DNA from: Paeniglutamicibacter psychrophenolicus
GTDB lineage: Bacteria > Actinomycetota > Actinomycetes > Actinomycetales > Micrococcaceae
Direction: 5' to 3'
Length of the DNA: 64,000 nt
Assembly (NCBI RefSeq): GCF_017876575.1
Contig: NZ_JAGIOE010000001.1
Location: forward strand, 2,852,001-2,916,000
The translations under genes were made by a program, and so were the position numbers. Shown piece after piece: positions 49,583 through 58,115 of the stretch (the first letter of the stretch is position 1; each line of letters begins with the position of its first letter). The notes below the pieces were generated by a model. It did no database searches. It was given only the letters and a program-made list of their open reading frames with translations, and was not told where the DNA came from.

Positions 49583-51301
49583 GTGACCGTCTCCGGGGTG
49601 GGCATCCACGTTCCGATGCCCCCGGGCCTGGCCCGCCTGTTCACCCTCACCGACACCGCCGCCACCAAACTTGTGACACAGGGCTTCACCACCACCATCC
49701 TGGACCGGCTCGCCGCGGGGACCGATGCCACCGGTCGGCGGCTGCCGGCCAGCGCCCACGTGGCCGCCGTGCGCCTCGACCTGAAACCGGTGCACCGCAA
49801 GGGCATGTATGTCCCCTCCCGTGTGGACCGGATGATCCAGGCGAACGTCGTCTCCGTCCTGCGGACCCTCGCCGTGCGGGACACCGCCCTGCAACACCTC
49901 ACCGGTACCGGGGAGCTGGCCGCCTCCCATCCAAGGGTCCGCGCCGGCATCGCCAAGAACCTGGGCCGCCAGGTCGCCCGACACCTCAAACACCACCCCG
50001 ACGCCGAGATCGCTTCCCTGCGCCTGCCGATGCTCCAGGACGTACCGGTGCTCCAGGCGCGGCTGGTCCTCGGGGCGGTGGACAAGCAATTCGCGGCCAT
50101 GGAACCCGACCCCTCGGGCACCTTCCTGGTGTTGGTTCTGCGGCTGCCCACCCGGGCCCGCCCCACGGCCCGCGGGCACTGGGAGGCGACCGAGATCGTC
50201 CTGCCGATCCCGAAGCACCTGCGGGGCCGGCCGATCACCCGGTGGCACCTGCCCACCATCACCCTCCACCCGACCAAGCCCGGGACCGCCCGCTTCCACC
50301 TCTCCTACACCGAACCAAACCTGCCTCCTCGGGACCCGGAAACCCCGATCACCTCGGTGGTGGGCATCGACTGGTCACCGACCGCCCTGGGCGTCATGTC
50401 CCGGGTCACCGCCGCCCCGGAGGGGGAGTTGGTATCGGCGTTCGAGGGGCACCGGTACGATGACCGCGGACTGGGCACCAACCTCGCCCGACTCCAGAAC
50501 GAGGGAAACATCCTGACCGGGAAGATCGCGCGCACCGGGCACCTCGCCGACGGGCTGCCCGGGGATTCACCGGTGCGCGCGAAGCTGGAAGCATAGATCA
50601 CCCTCTGGAAGCAGTTACGCAGCCGGCTCGGGGCCAAACGCGCCCGGGTCAACCGGGAACTGGCCTTCCACTTCGCCAACTGGGCCACCGGATACGCCCG
50701 CGAGACCGGTGTCACGACCATCGCCATCGAGGACCTTTCCACCCTTCAAGCCGGCGGCATCGGGCGGGCCAACAACAACCGCGTGGCCCAATCGGCACGC
50801 CGCAAGGCCGTGCAGTCCACCACGCATCTGGGTGCCCGGGCGGGACTGGAGGTCATCGAGGTCCCGGCCCGGGGCACCAGCGCCCACTGCCCCGGCTGCG
50901 ATCATGAGCTGACGCGTCCCGGCGGCTACCACCGTGCCCGGTGCCGGCCCTGCGGGCTTCAGCGGAACCGGGACCAGGTCGCCGCGGTGAACATCGCCAA
51001 GCGCGCCATCACCGGCCAGGACGGCCTCAAAACCGACAGGAAAACCGGGCGCAAGCGCATCCGCAAGGCCGTGCACGCCCGGGTCAAGCGGATGCGGCCG
51101 CCCAAGAACGCGCCGACGCCCAAACGGACCCGCCATAAGCGGGTCAGGCACTCCACGGCCTTGGCGGGGGTGAGAACGGCCATGACCATTTTTCCTGCAT
51201 CACCAGCGTCGGTGTGGGACACGGAGAAGCCCTCGGGCACTCGTGAACAACGGATTTCTCCCCCTGATGCCCCGGTGTCAGGGAGTGACAGGGATCCGTA
51301 G
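49583..51301 (+). pseudogene. tnpB: TnpB-like RNA-guided nuclease/transposase accessory gene with in-frame amber codon
   Basis: The frame from GTG 49583 reads 337 codons to a TAG at 50594-50596, then continues in the same frame for 234 more codons to 51301. Landmarks: RuvC Asp in VVGIDWSPTALGV before the TAG; after it KQLRSRLGAKRARVNRELAF, RuvC Glu in TTIAIEDLSTL, the zinc finger CPGC...CRPC, and RuvC Asp in NRDQVAAVNIAKRA. All nuclease residues are present if the amber codon is read through; without that, the product lacks two of three acidic residues and the zinc finger. A CAG-to-TAG change is the simplest origin. At about 571 residues it is longer than the well-studied ISDra2 TnpB. Confidence 0.8.
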
Positions 51302-51320
51302 ACGCTTACTGCCTGTCACT
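51284..51320 (+). repeat. Right-end hairpin of the TnpB element
   Basis: AGTGACAGG (51284-51292) pairs with CCTGTCACT (51312-51320), immediately followed by the terminal TTG of the junction. In TnpB systems this region forms the 3' part of the omega RNA, with the flanking sequence acting as guide. Confidence 0.65.
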
Positions 51321-51322
51321 TG

Positions 51323-51988
51323 GGCGAAAGCTGGGCCTGCTGGAATTCGAGGCCTCGGTCATGCGTTTCGGGTCCCGCACCGCAATGGTCGTGGAACGCT
51401 ACGACAGGATCATTCGGGGTGCCGGCGACGTCGAACGGCTGCACCAGGAAGACTCGGCACAGGCCCTTGGCCTCCCTTGGGACGGTGACGCCAAGTTCGA
51501 GGCCGTGGACCACAGGGCCACGCTCACCAATATCGCGGGATTGCTGCCGGCCGTGAGAAAACTCTCGCTCAGCCAGGGCGACCGGCATCGTCTGCTGTCC
51601 TACACGACCTTCAATGCAGCCATCGGCAATACCGACGCCCACGCGAAGAACTTTTCCATCCTTCATTTCCGGGACGGAAAGGTGGGGCTTGTACCGCTCT
51701 ACGATGTCACAGCGCTCGCGTTGGCGCCGGACGGACATCAGAACCTTGCGCTGCGCGTCAACGGCGTCTCATACCAGCCGGCGGTGAGGGTTGAACATCT
51801 CGTCAACGAGGGCACGGCGTGGGGGATTCCGGAGCCGGCCGCCCGCACAAGTGAAACAGACCCTGGAGAAGCTTTTCGATGCCGTTTCAACCGTCGATCC
51901 ACTCGAGGCCGGCGAACGGATCGGCCGGTACATCTCGCTTCAGGCCCGCAACCTCCTGGACGGAAAGCCCGCAGCGGTGTCCAACTAG
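51323..51988 (+). pseudogene. hipA: hipA, 3' fragment with additional frameshift
   Basis: This half continues HipA after the insertion: LGLLEFEASVMRFGS, MVVERYDRIIRG, RLHQEDSAQALGLPW, and the kinase signature FNAAIGNTDAHAKNFSILHF. Near 51841-51850 the frame shifts: the conserved C-terminus QVKQTLEKLFDAVSTV continues in the next frame to the stop at 51988. One extra base (or two missing) explains it. So even without the insertion this copy would be disrupted, though the kinase core itself lies before the shift. Confidence 0.82.
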
Positions 51989-52086
51989 CCCGCCTACCTC
52001 GCAAGGTTCTGACCGGGCCTGATCCTTTGGCGGGACGATGCCTGCCCCTCCGCCGCCGTTGATCGTCTGCGGGGTAGCGGCGAAGC

Positions 52087-52353
52087 TCAGGCGCGGATGT
52101 CCAGGGTCGGTTTGACCCGCATGATGCGCCTGCGCATCCAGTACTTCTGCCCGCCGCCCTCGTAGAGGCAGGTGCGCACCAGCTCCCATTTGCCGTATTC
52201 GGAGTGCTCCCGCACCGCCGCCCGGGCCACCGACCTGTGCTCGCCGGGGCGGGCGGTGATGACCAGGTATTCGAAGCGATGTCCGGGGTCCCCGGGCATC
52301 TGGTCGATCGGGCTTGGTGCCGTGATTTTCTTTTCGATCATGACCCTGTCCAT
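52087..52353 (-). CDS. DUF5703-family protein
   Basis: A small protein of about 88 residues matching DUF5703, an actinobacterial family of unknown function: HRFEYLVITARPGEHRSVAR, then VREHSEYGKWELVRTCLYEG and KYWMRRRIMRVKP. The ATG at 52353 is used; an ATG four codons later, at 52341, is equally possible. It is divergent from the acidic protein gene at 52384. The much longer open frame on this strand is not coding upstream of this point, because it runs antisense to uppP. Confidence 0.75.
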   Translation of the reverse strand: MDRVMIEKKITAPSPIDQMPGDPGHRFEYLVITARPGEHRSVARAAVREHSEYGKWELVRTCLYEGGGQKYWMRRRIMRVKPTLDIRA

Positions 52354-52370
52354 AGTGTGGCTTGTGCATG

Positions 52371-52376
52371 TAACGT
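52371..52376 (+). promoter_or_regulatory. -10 box of the acidic small protein gene, leaderless-type
   Basis: TAACGT followed by seven bases and then the ATG at 52384. Confidence 0.4.
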
Positions 52377-52383
52377 CGAACAC

Positions 52384-52641
52384 ATGAGTACAGACCCGCG
52401 TGTTGCCCTCAGTGTATTGATCAGCTGCCTCGAAGAACACCTTTCGGCGGTGGCGGCAAAGCGTGGTGCCCAGGACGCCTCGATCAGCGCGGCATTCCTT
52501 GCCGTGGCCGACGCCTATGAGGAGTACGAGGACGCACTTTACGAGTCCTACGAGGAGTTCCTGCCGCTGACCGTGGTGGACGAGGACGACGACAACGACC
52601 CCTACGACGAGGACGGGCCGCTTCAGGACAGCGAGCAATAG
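52384..52641 (+). CDS. Small acidic protein of unknown function
   Basis: An 85-residue protein with a helical N-terminal half (VALSVLISCLEEHLSAVAAK and ISAAFLAVADAYEEYEDALY) and a very acidic C-terminal tail (VVDEDDDNDPYDEDGP). I do not recognise a family with a function; similar small acidic genes occur between DUF5703 and uppP in related genomes as far as I can judge. No cysteine pair or signal peptide is present. It is probably transcribed alone from a leaderless promoter. Confidence 0.7.
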   Translation: MSTDPRVALSVLISCLEEHLSAVAAKRGAQDASISAAFLAVADAYEEYEDALYESYEEFLPLTVVDEDDDNDPYDEDGPLQDSEQ

Positions 52642-52654
52642 GGCCGGGGCAAGG

Positions 52655-52683
52655 CCGGTTCGCGGAACCGGTACCCGGGTACC
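52655..52683 (+). other. Two overlapping short palindromes before uppP
   Basis: CCGGTTC-GCG-GAACCGG (52655-52671) and GGTACCCGGGTACC (52670-52683) overlap by two bases. They could be a weak terminator for the small acidic gene or alternative leader structures. Confidence 0.35.
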
Positions 52684-52768
52684 AGTGGTGGCCATCGGAG
52701 GGTGGGACCACGGTATTAACTTCGCCTCACCATGGAGAGCCAACGGGCCTTGGCGCGCGTTGGTGAAG

Positions 52769-52774
52769 TAGTGT
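52769..52774 (+). promoter_or_regulatory. -10 box of uppP, leaderless-type
   Basis: TAGTGT followed by six bases and then the GTG at 52781; there is no Shine-Dalgarno sequence. Confidence 0.45.
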
Positions 52775-52780
52775 CGGTAC

Positions 52781-53605
52781 GTGAATTGGTTTGAAGCGGC
52801 ATTCCTGGGGCTGATCCAGGGTCTGACAGAATTTCTCCCCATCTCTTCGAGCGCCCACCTGCGCATCGTCGGAGAGCTATTGCCCGGCGCCGCGGACCCC
52901 GGCGCGGCGTTCACCGCGATCACGCAGCTGGGCACCGAAACCGCCGTGCTGGTGTTCTTCTGGAAAGACATCGTGCGGATCATCGGCGCCTGGTTCAACG
53001 CGTTGCGCGGCCGGATTCCGCACAGCGACCCGGACGCGAAGATGGGCTGGCTGATCATCGTCGGTTCCATCCCGATCGCGGTGCTGGGCCTGCTCTTCGA
53101 AACCCAGATCGATACCTCCTTCCGCTCGCTGTGGATCGTGGCGACCACCCTGGTGGTCTTCGGCCTGATCCTGGCCGTCGCGGACTACTACGGCAAGCAG
53201 GACCGCGAGCTGGTCTCGCTCACTCCCAAGCACGGCATCCTCTTTGGCTTCGCCCAGGCCCTGGCCCTGATCCCCGGCGTCTCGCGCTCCGGCGGCACCA
53301 TCACCGCCGGGATGTTCATGGGCTACACCCGCGGCGCCGCGGCCCGCTACTCGTTCCTGCTGGCCATCCCCGCGGTCTTCGCCTCCGGGCTCTACAAGCT
53401 GGCGAAGTCCTTCGACGAGCCCGGCGTGTACTCGCTGCCGCAAACGGGCCTGGCCACCCTCATCGCCTTTGTCGTCGGATTCGTGATCGTCGGCTGGTTC
53501 CTGAAGTACGTTTCCTCGCACAGCTACCGCCTCTTTGTTTGGTACCGCGTGGCCCTGGGCCTGGCCCTGTACCTGCTGCTGGGCTTCGGTGTGATCAACG
53601 CCTAG
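52781..53605 (+). CDS. uppP: Undecaprenyl-diphosphate phosphatase UppP (BacA)
   Basis: This 274-residue integral membrane protein recycles the cell-wall lipid carrier by removing a phosphate from undecaprenyl diphosphate. Both family motifs are intact: the Glu/Ser-rich [20 protein letters not shown] near the N-terminus and [20 protein letters not shown] in the middle. About seven or eight hydrophobic segments are seen. It starts with GTG. mshC follows about 110 bases downstream on the same strand. Overexpression of the family confers bacitracin tolerance; here it is the housekeeping gene. Confidence 0.93.
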   Translation: MNWFEAAFLGLIQGLTEFLPISSSAHLRIVGELLPGAADPGAAFTAITQLGTETAVLVFFWKDIVRIIGAWFNALRGRIPHSDPDAKMGWLIIVGSIPIAVLGLLFETQIDTSFRSLWIVATTLVVFGLILAVADYYGKQDRELVSLTPKHGILFGFAQALALIPGVSRSGGTITAGMFMGYTRGAAARYSFLLAIPAVFASGLYKLAKSFDEPGVYSLPQTGLATLIAFVVGFVIVGWFLKYVSSHSYRLFVWYRVALGLALYLLLGFGVINA

Positions 53606-53716
53606 CAAACCCGGCCCCGCATCGTGGAATAAGCGCGGGGGTCTTTGGACTTGTTCCAAGTAACTGCATTGCGCCCCGGCCCGTCCGGGGCAAAACCCTA
53701 AGAGAAAGGACGCCCC

Positions 53717-54994
53717 GTGCTCGCATGGTCCGCGCCCACCGTCCCGCACGTGCCGGGAAACGCACCGATCCTCCAGGTGCATGACACCGCCACGCAGCGG
53801 CTGGTTGACACCGCCCCCGCCGAGAAGTCCAACGAACCGGCGAGCATATACGTCTGCGGCATCACCCCCTACGACGCCACGCACATGGGACACGCCGCCA
53901 CCTACGTGGCCTTCGACTTGCTGCTGCGCACCTGGCGCGACGCCGGGCGCGAAGTCACCTACGTGCAGAACGTCACCGACATCGACGACCCGCTGCTCGA
54001 GCGTGCAGCCGCCACCGGCATGGACTGGCAGGTGCTGGCCAAGGAGCAGACCGACCTGTTCCGCGCCGACATGGAAGCCCTGAACGTGATCCCGCCGCAG
54101 CACTACATCGGCGCCGTGGAATCCATCACCTGGCTCGTCCCGCTGGTCGAGGAACTTCTCGCCAAGGACCTGGCCTACGCGGTGCCCGGCGAAAACGGGG
54201 AACCGGACGGGGACATCTACTTCGACGCCGCTGCAGCTGCTTCCGACGCCTGGGAACTGGGCACCGTCAGCGGCTACGACCGCGAGACCATGCTCGGCTT
54301 CTTCGCCGAACGCGGCGGGGACCCGGCGCGCCCGGGCAAGCGCGACGCCCTGGACCCGCTGCTGTGGCGCGTGGCACGGCCCGGTGAACCGGAATGGGAC
54401 GGCGGAACCCTGGGCGCCGGGCGCCCGGGCTGGCACATCGAGTGTTCGGTCATCGCCCGCCGCTTCCTGCCCGCCCCCTTCACCGTGCAGGGCGGGGGAT
54501 CGGACCTGATCTTCCCGCACCACGAATTCTCCGCCGGCCACGCCGCCGCACTGGACGGCAAGGCGCTGGCGCAGTCCTACGTGCACACCGGCATGGTGGG
54601 CCTGGACGGCGAAAAGATGAGCAAGTCCCTGGGCAACCTGGTCCTGGTCTCCAAGCTTCGCGCCGCAGGCGTGGAGCCGGTGGCGATCCGCACCGTGCTG
54701 CTGGGCCAGCACTACCGCAGCGACTGGTTCTGGACCGACGAGCTGCTCACCGGGGCGCAGGACCGCCTGGCCCACTGGCGCAAGCGCATCGATTCAACCA
54801 CCCTGGCCGAGGCCACCGCGGTCATCACCCGGATCCGTTCGAAGCTGGCCGACGACATCAACGCACCGGCGGCACTGGCCGTGCTTGACGCCTTCGCCGC
54901 ACAGGATCCGGCCGAGGACGACGGCCCGCAGGGTGCCGGCGGGCAGCTGCTCACCGATGCGCTCGATGCGCTGCTTGGCCTGAAGATCTCCTAG
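53717..54994 (+). CDS. mshC: L-cysteine:1D-myo-inositol 2-amino-2-deoxy-alpha-D-glucopyranoside ligase MshC
   Basis: This 425-residue enzyme resembles cysteinyl-tRNA synthetase and joins cysteine to GlcN-inositol in mycothiol synthesis. It shows the zinc Cys in YVCGITPYD, the HIGH-like motif THMGH, the zinc/substrate region [28 protein letters not shown], and [10 protein letters not shown]. It lacks the anticodon-binding domain of CysRS, which distinguishes MshC. GTG start with AGAGAAAGGA upstream. Downstream lies a large hairpin. The gene order uppP-mshC-PAC2-HAD is common in actinobacteria. Confidence 0.93.
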   Translation: MLAWSAPTVPHVPGNAPILQVHDTATQRLVDTAPAEKSNEPASIYVCGITPYDATHMGHAATYVAFDLLLRTWRDAGREVTYVQNVTDIDDPLLERAAATGMDWQVLAKEQTDLFRADMEALNVIPPQHYIGAVESITWLVPLVEELLAKDLAYAVPGENGEPDGDIYFDAAAAASDAWELGTVSGYDRETMLGFFAERGGDPARPGKRDALDPLLWRVARPGEPEWDGGTLGAGRPGWHIECSVIARRFLPAPFTVQGGGSDLIFPHHEFSAGHAAALDGKALAQSYVHTGMVGLDGEKMSKSLGNLVLVSKLRAAGVEPVAIRTVLLGQHYRSDWFWTDELLTGAQDRLAHWRKRIDSTTLAEATAVITRIRSKLADDINAPAALAVLDAFAAQDPAEDDGPQGAGGQLLTDALDALLGLKIS

Positions 54995-55039
54995 CGATCC
55001 GGGCGCGCTGCCGAGGCGGCGCGCCCGGAAACCCGAACG

Positions 55040-55093
55040 CGTCCCGCAGCCGCCACACCCCCCTTCCATGGGGCGGTGGCTGCGTGCGGGACG
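55040..55093. terminator. Terminator between mshC and the PAC2 gene
   Basis: The outer arms CGTCCCGC/GCGGGACG and inner GC-rich segments form one long imperfect hairpin, followed by AGTTTTG on the plus strand. It separates convergent genes. Confidence 0.7.
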
Positions 55094-55128
55094 AGTTTTG
55101 CGTATCCCGGGGAACCTTGCGGGATCCG

Positions 55129-56139
55129 CTAGTCGGGAGTGCCCGGGGTCCGGGGGGTATCTGGCGTATCCGGTGATTGCGGGGTCTCGGGCCCCCCGGT
55201 GGCCGGATCCTGCCCCTCGGGCGGCTCGTGTTCCTCGTGCGACCCGGCCGCCCCGTGACGGTGCCGGCGCTTGAGGTAGCGCTCGAACTCCCGGGCAATC
55301 GCCTCGCCGGTGGCCTCGGGCAGCTCGGTCTCGTCCTGCGCCTGCTCCAGCTGCTGCACATAGGCGGCCACGTCGGCATCCCCGGTGGCCAGCGCGTTGA
55401 CCCCGCGCTCCCAGGCCAAGGCGTCCTCGGTCAGTTCGTGCAGGTCAAGGGTCAGCGGAAACAGCTCCTCCACCCGGTGCAGCAGCGCCAATTCCGCCTT
55501 CGGCGAGGGCGGCTGCGCCACATAGTGGGGGACCGCGGACCAGATCGAGAGCGTGGGCAGCCCGGCGGCCTCGGAAAACTGGGCCAGCACCCCCAGGATC
55601 CCGGTCGGGCCCTCGTAGGTCGCCTGACCGGCACCCAGGGCCTCGCGCACCTTCGGGTCGTCGGAGGAGATCGAGGCCTGGATCGGGCGGGTGTGCGGCA
55701 CATCGGCCAGCAACGAGCCCAGCGCCATGACCCCCTGCACATTCTCCTCCTCGGCGCGGGTGAGGATCTCGGTGATGAACGCCTTCCACCGGTAGGTCGG
55801 CTCCACCCCGCGCACCAGCAGCAGGTCCACCGGGGAGTCGGGCAGCGAGGCACGGTAGATGCGCGTGGTGGGCCACTTGATGACCCGCTTGCCGGCGGCA
55901 TTGCGGCGCACCTGCGGCCGGGAGAACTGGTAGTCGTAGTAGTCGTCGTCGCCGATTCCCGCGACCTTCACCGCCCCGGTGGCCGCCTTGATGGTCTTCA
56001 ACGCCGAGCTGGCGGCGTCCCCGGCATCGTTCCATCCCTCGAAGGCCACCACCATGATCGCCGGGCGCATGGGCGCGGGCGTCGCGGATGCTGCCACCAG
56101 CGAGGAAAGTGTCACTGGTTCATTCATATCTTCGCTCAC
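55129..56139 (-). CDS. PAC2-family protein
   Basis: This 336-residue protein belongs to the PAC2 (proteasome assembly chaperone 2-like) family. Landmarks are MVVAFEGWNDAGDAASSALK, YDYQFSRPQVRRNAAGKRVI, LLLVRGVEPTYRWKAFITEI and MALGSLLADVPHTRPI. The C-terminal 45 residues are a Pro/Thr/Glu-rich low-complexity tail. Actinobacterial PAC2 proteins are found near proteasome genes; a direct role in assembly is not proved. Start GTG at 56139 with TAGGGT six bases upstream, so leaderless. It is divergent from the HAD gene. Confidence 0.88.
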   Translation of the reverse strand: MSEDMNEPVTLSSLVAASATPAPMRPAIMVVAFEGWNDAGDAASSALKTIKAATGAVKVAGIGDDDYYDYQFSRPQVRRNAAGKRVIKWPTTRIYRASLPDSPVDLLLVRGVEPTYRWKAFITEILTRAEEENVQGVMALGSLLADVPHTRPIQASISSDDPKVREALGAGQATYEGPTGILGVLAQFSEAAGLPTLSIWSAVPHYVAQPPSPKAELALLHRVEELFPLTLDLHELTEDALAWERGVNALATGDADVAAYVQQLEQAQDETELPEATGEAIAREFERYLKRRHRHGAAGSHEEHEPPEGQDPATGGPETPQSPDTPDTPRTPGTPD

Positions 56140-56145
56140 ATCCTC

Positions 56146-56151
56146 ACCCTA
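56146..56151 (-). promoter_or_regulatory. -10 box of the PAC2 gene, leaderless-type
   Basis: On the minus strand TAGGGT is followed by six bases and then the GTG at 56139. Confidence 0.45.
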
Positions 56152-56188
56152 GCGCGCGCACCGGTCGCCGGGGCAATGGCACACACAC

Positions 56189-56194
56189 TAGAAT
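56189..56194 (+). promoter_or_regulatory. -10 box of the HAD/site-2 protease genes, leaderless-type
   Basis: TAGAAT followed by six bases and then the ATG at 56201. Confidence 0.5.
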
Positions 56195-56200
56195 TGGCTC

Positions 56201-56920
56201 ATGCCAACCCAGAATTGCGACCCCCTGCCCAGCGCTGCCCTGAACACCGACATCCAGGGCGTGTTGTGGGACATGGACGGAACCCTGCTTGACACCGAAC
56301 CCCATTGGATGGCCGCCGAGGCGGCCCTCGTGGCCGAATTCGGCGGCCGCTGGTCCGAGGACCAGGCCATGGCCTTGGTCGGCAACGCCCTGCCCGACGC
56401 CGCGGCCGCGCTGCAGCACGCCGGGGTCAGGCTCCCGGAGCGCGAGATCATCGACCGGCTCACCGCCGAGGTCCTCGACGGGGTGGCCCGCCACGTCGAC
56501 TGGCGCCCCGGCGCCCTGGAACTGCTCGAAACCCTGCACCGGGCGAACATCCCCTGCGGGCTGGTGACCATGTCCGAGGAACCGCTCGCGGCCCTGGTGC
56601 TGGAACAGCTGCCGCACCCATACTTCGGCTTCCGGGTCACCGGCGACATGGTCTCCCGCGGCAAGCCGCACCCGGACCCCTACCTGCTGGGCCTTGACCT
56701 GCTGGGGCGCTCCGTGGCGGATCTCGAGCCGGCGCGGGTCATCGGGTTGGAGGACTCGGCCCCCGGCATCGCCTCGGCCGCGGCCAGCGGCATCACCGCG
56801 GTGCTCATCCCGCACATCGCCCCGGTCCCGGACTCCGAATCCTGGCACCGCGTCGGCTCGCTCGAAGAGCTGGACCTGCAGACCCTGGGCGCCCTGGTGT
56901 CCGCGGGGGCACGCACATGA
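56201..56920 (+). CDS. HAD-family hydrolase
   Basis: This 239-residue phosphatase-like protein has HAD motif I DMDGTLLD at residues 24-31, motif II VTMSEE, the motif III Lys in SRGKPHPDPYLLG, and motif IV LEDSAPGIASAAASG, the beta-phosphoglucomutase/phosphatase subgroup. A helical cap is at about 35-110. Substrate unknown. Its stop overlaps the site-2 protease ATG by four bases, so the two are coupled. Leaderless start. The same order, HAD before the M50 protease and trmI, is a common actinobacterial arrangement. Confidence 0.88.
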   Translation: MPTQNCDPLPSAALNTDIQGVLWDMDGTLLDTEPHWMAAEAALVAEFGGRWSEDQAMALVGNALPDAAAALQHAGVRLPEREIIDRLTAEVLDGVARHVDWRPGALELLETLHRANIPCGLVTMSEEPLAALVLEQLPHPYFGFRVTGDMVSRGKPHPDPYLLGLDLLGRSVADLEPARVIGLEDSAPGIASAAASGITAVLIPHIAPVPDSESWHRVGSLEELDLQTLGALVSAGART

Positions 56921-58044
56921 GCGAACCGGACACCAAGCGCGCCGGGATCCCGCTCGGATCGATCTTCGGGGTCCCGGTCTCCCTGGCCTGGTCCTGGTTC
57001 GTCATCACCGGTGTCGTCGTGCTGCTCTTCGGACCCAGCGTCGCAGGCACCATCCCCGGGCTCGGGGCCATGGCCTACCTGGTGGCCTTCGCCTACGCGG
57101 TGCTGCTGGCGGTCTCGGTGCTCATCCACGAACTCGCACACGCCCTGGTCGCCAAGTCCTTCGGCTGGCCCGGGGCGCGGATCACCCTGAACCTGTGGGG
57201 CGGGCACACCCAGTTCTCCTCCTTCGATGCCACCCCCGGCCGCTCGCTGGCCGTGGCGATGGCCGGGCCGGCCGCGAACTTCGTGCTTGCCGGGCTCGGC
57301 TACTGGCTGCTGCTCTGGGTGCAGCCCACCGGGGTGCTGTACCTGCTGTGGTTCATCCTGGTCTGGGCGAACCTGCTGGTGGCAATCTTCAATGTGCTCC
57401 CGGGGCTTCCGCTGGACGGCGGGCGCCTGGTCGAATCGGCCGTCTGGCGCTACACCGGATCCCAGGACCGCGGCACCATCGCCGCCGGCTGGGCCGGGCG
57501 CGTGCTGGTGATCCTGGTCGTCGGATACGTCGTGATCGACCCGCTGACCCGCAACCGGCCCCTGGACCTGCAGGTGCTCATCGTCGCGGTGCTGGTCGGC
57601 GGCTTCATGTGGGTTGGCGCCTCGCAGGGCATCACCCATGCCAAGCTGCGCCTGCGCCTGCCGCTGGTGAAGGTGCGCGCCCTGATGGAACCGGCCACCG
57701 CCATCCGCCAGGACTCGACGCTCGCCCAGGTCGCCGCCCGGCTGGCCAGCCGCGGCGGGCGGGTCATCCTCGTCGACGAGGCCGGCAACCCGGTCGCGGT
57801 GATCGACGAGGAGACCCTGGGCTCCATCGACCCGTCGCTGCTGGCCGGGTCCCCGGCATTGTCCGCGGCCCGTGCCCTGGGATCGGGAGCGGTGGTCGAT
57901 GCCAACGCCGACGGCCGCGCCCTGATCGGGTACCTGGCCACGCTGCAGGGCAGCGAATACGCGGTCATCGACGAATCCCACCGCGTCATCGGGTTGCTTT
58001 CCCAGGCGCGCATCGTCGCGGCCATCACCGGCAAGCCGCACTAG
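56917..58044 (+). CDS. Site-2 protease-family (M50) membrane protein with CBS-like region
   Basis: This 375-residue protein is an intramembrane metalloprotease of the SpoIVFB-like M50B group. Zinc motif HELAH is at residues 71-75, and the third ligand lies in FNVLPGLPLDGGRL. Five or six hydrophobic helices cover residues 18-225; the C-terminal 130 residues (VKVRALMEPATAIRQDSTLA onward) are a CBS-domain pair, usually a nucleotide sensor. Such enzymes cut membrane regulators. No obvious anti-sigma target is adjacent. It overlaps the HAD gene by four bases and is followed by trmI after 71 bases. Confidence 0.9.
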   Translation: MSEPDTKRAGIPLGSIFGVPVSLAWSWFVITGVVVLLFGPSVAGTIPGLGAMAYLVAFAYAVLLAVSVLIHELAHALVAKSFGWPGARITLNLWGGHTQFSSFDATPGRSLAVAMAGPAANFVLAGLGYWLLLWVQPTGVLYLLWFILVWANLLVAIFNVLPGLPLDGGRLVESAVWRYTGSQDRGTIAAGWAGRVLVILVVGYVVIDPLTRNRPLDLQVLIVAVLVGGFMWVGASQGITHAKLRLRLPLVKVRALMEPATAIRQDSTLAQVAARLASRGGRVILVDEAGNPVAVIDEETLGSIDPSLLAGSPALSAARALGSGAVVDANADGRALIGYLATLQGSEYAVIDESHRVIGLLSQARIVAAITGKPH

Positions 58045-58115
58045 CCACGGCGCCGCAAAGCGGTCGCCACCGAAGAACACCCACCTATCCAGAACGTAAG
58101 GACATTTCCACCCCC

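Larger units (their letters stand above)
49144..51322 (+). mobile_element. IS200/IS605-superfamily element carrying only tnpB (IS1341-type)
   Basis: A 2.18-kb insertion inside hipA. It has no terminal inverted repeats and no target duplication of the DDE type. Instead, CTTG occurs at the left junction (49140-49143) and again at the right end (51319-51322), as in IS200/IS605 elements that insert next to a short target. The right end contains a 9-bp hairpin (51284-51320); the left part has an 11-bp hairpin (49186-49216). Only a tnpB-like gene is present; no Y1 tnpA is seen, so it would need help in trans. The 440 bases before tnpB hold no other gene. Confidence 0.8.

Noticed and set aside
50594-50596. 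TAG as a pyrrolysine codon
   Set aside because: No pyl genes are visible, and a single amber in a mobile-element gene is far better explained by mutation.
52877-54775. 632-codon minus-strand frame opposite uppP and mshC
   Set aside because: Antisense shadow of two well-identified genes.
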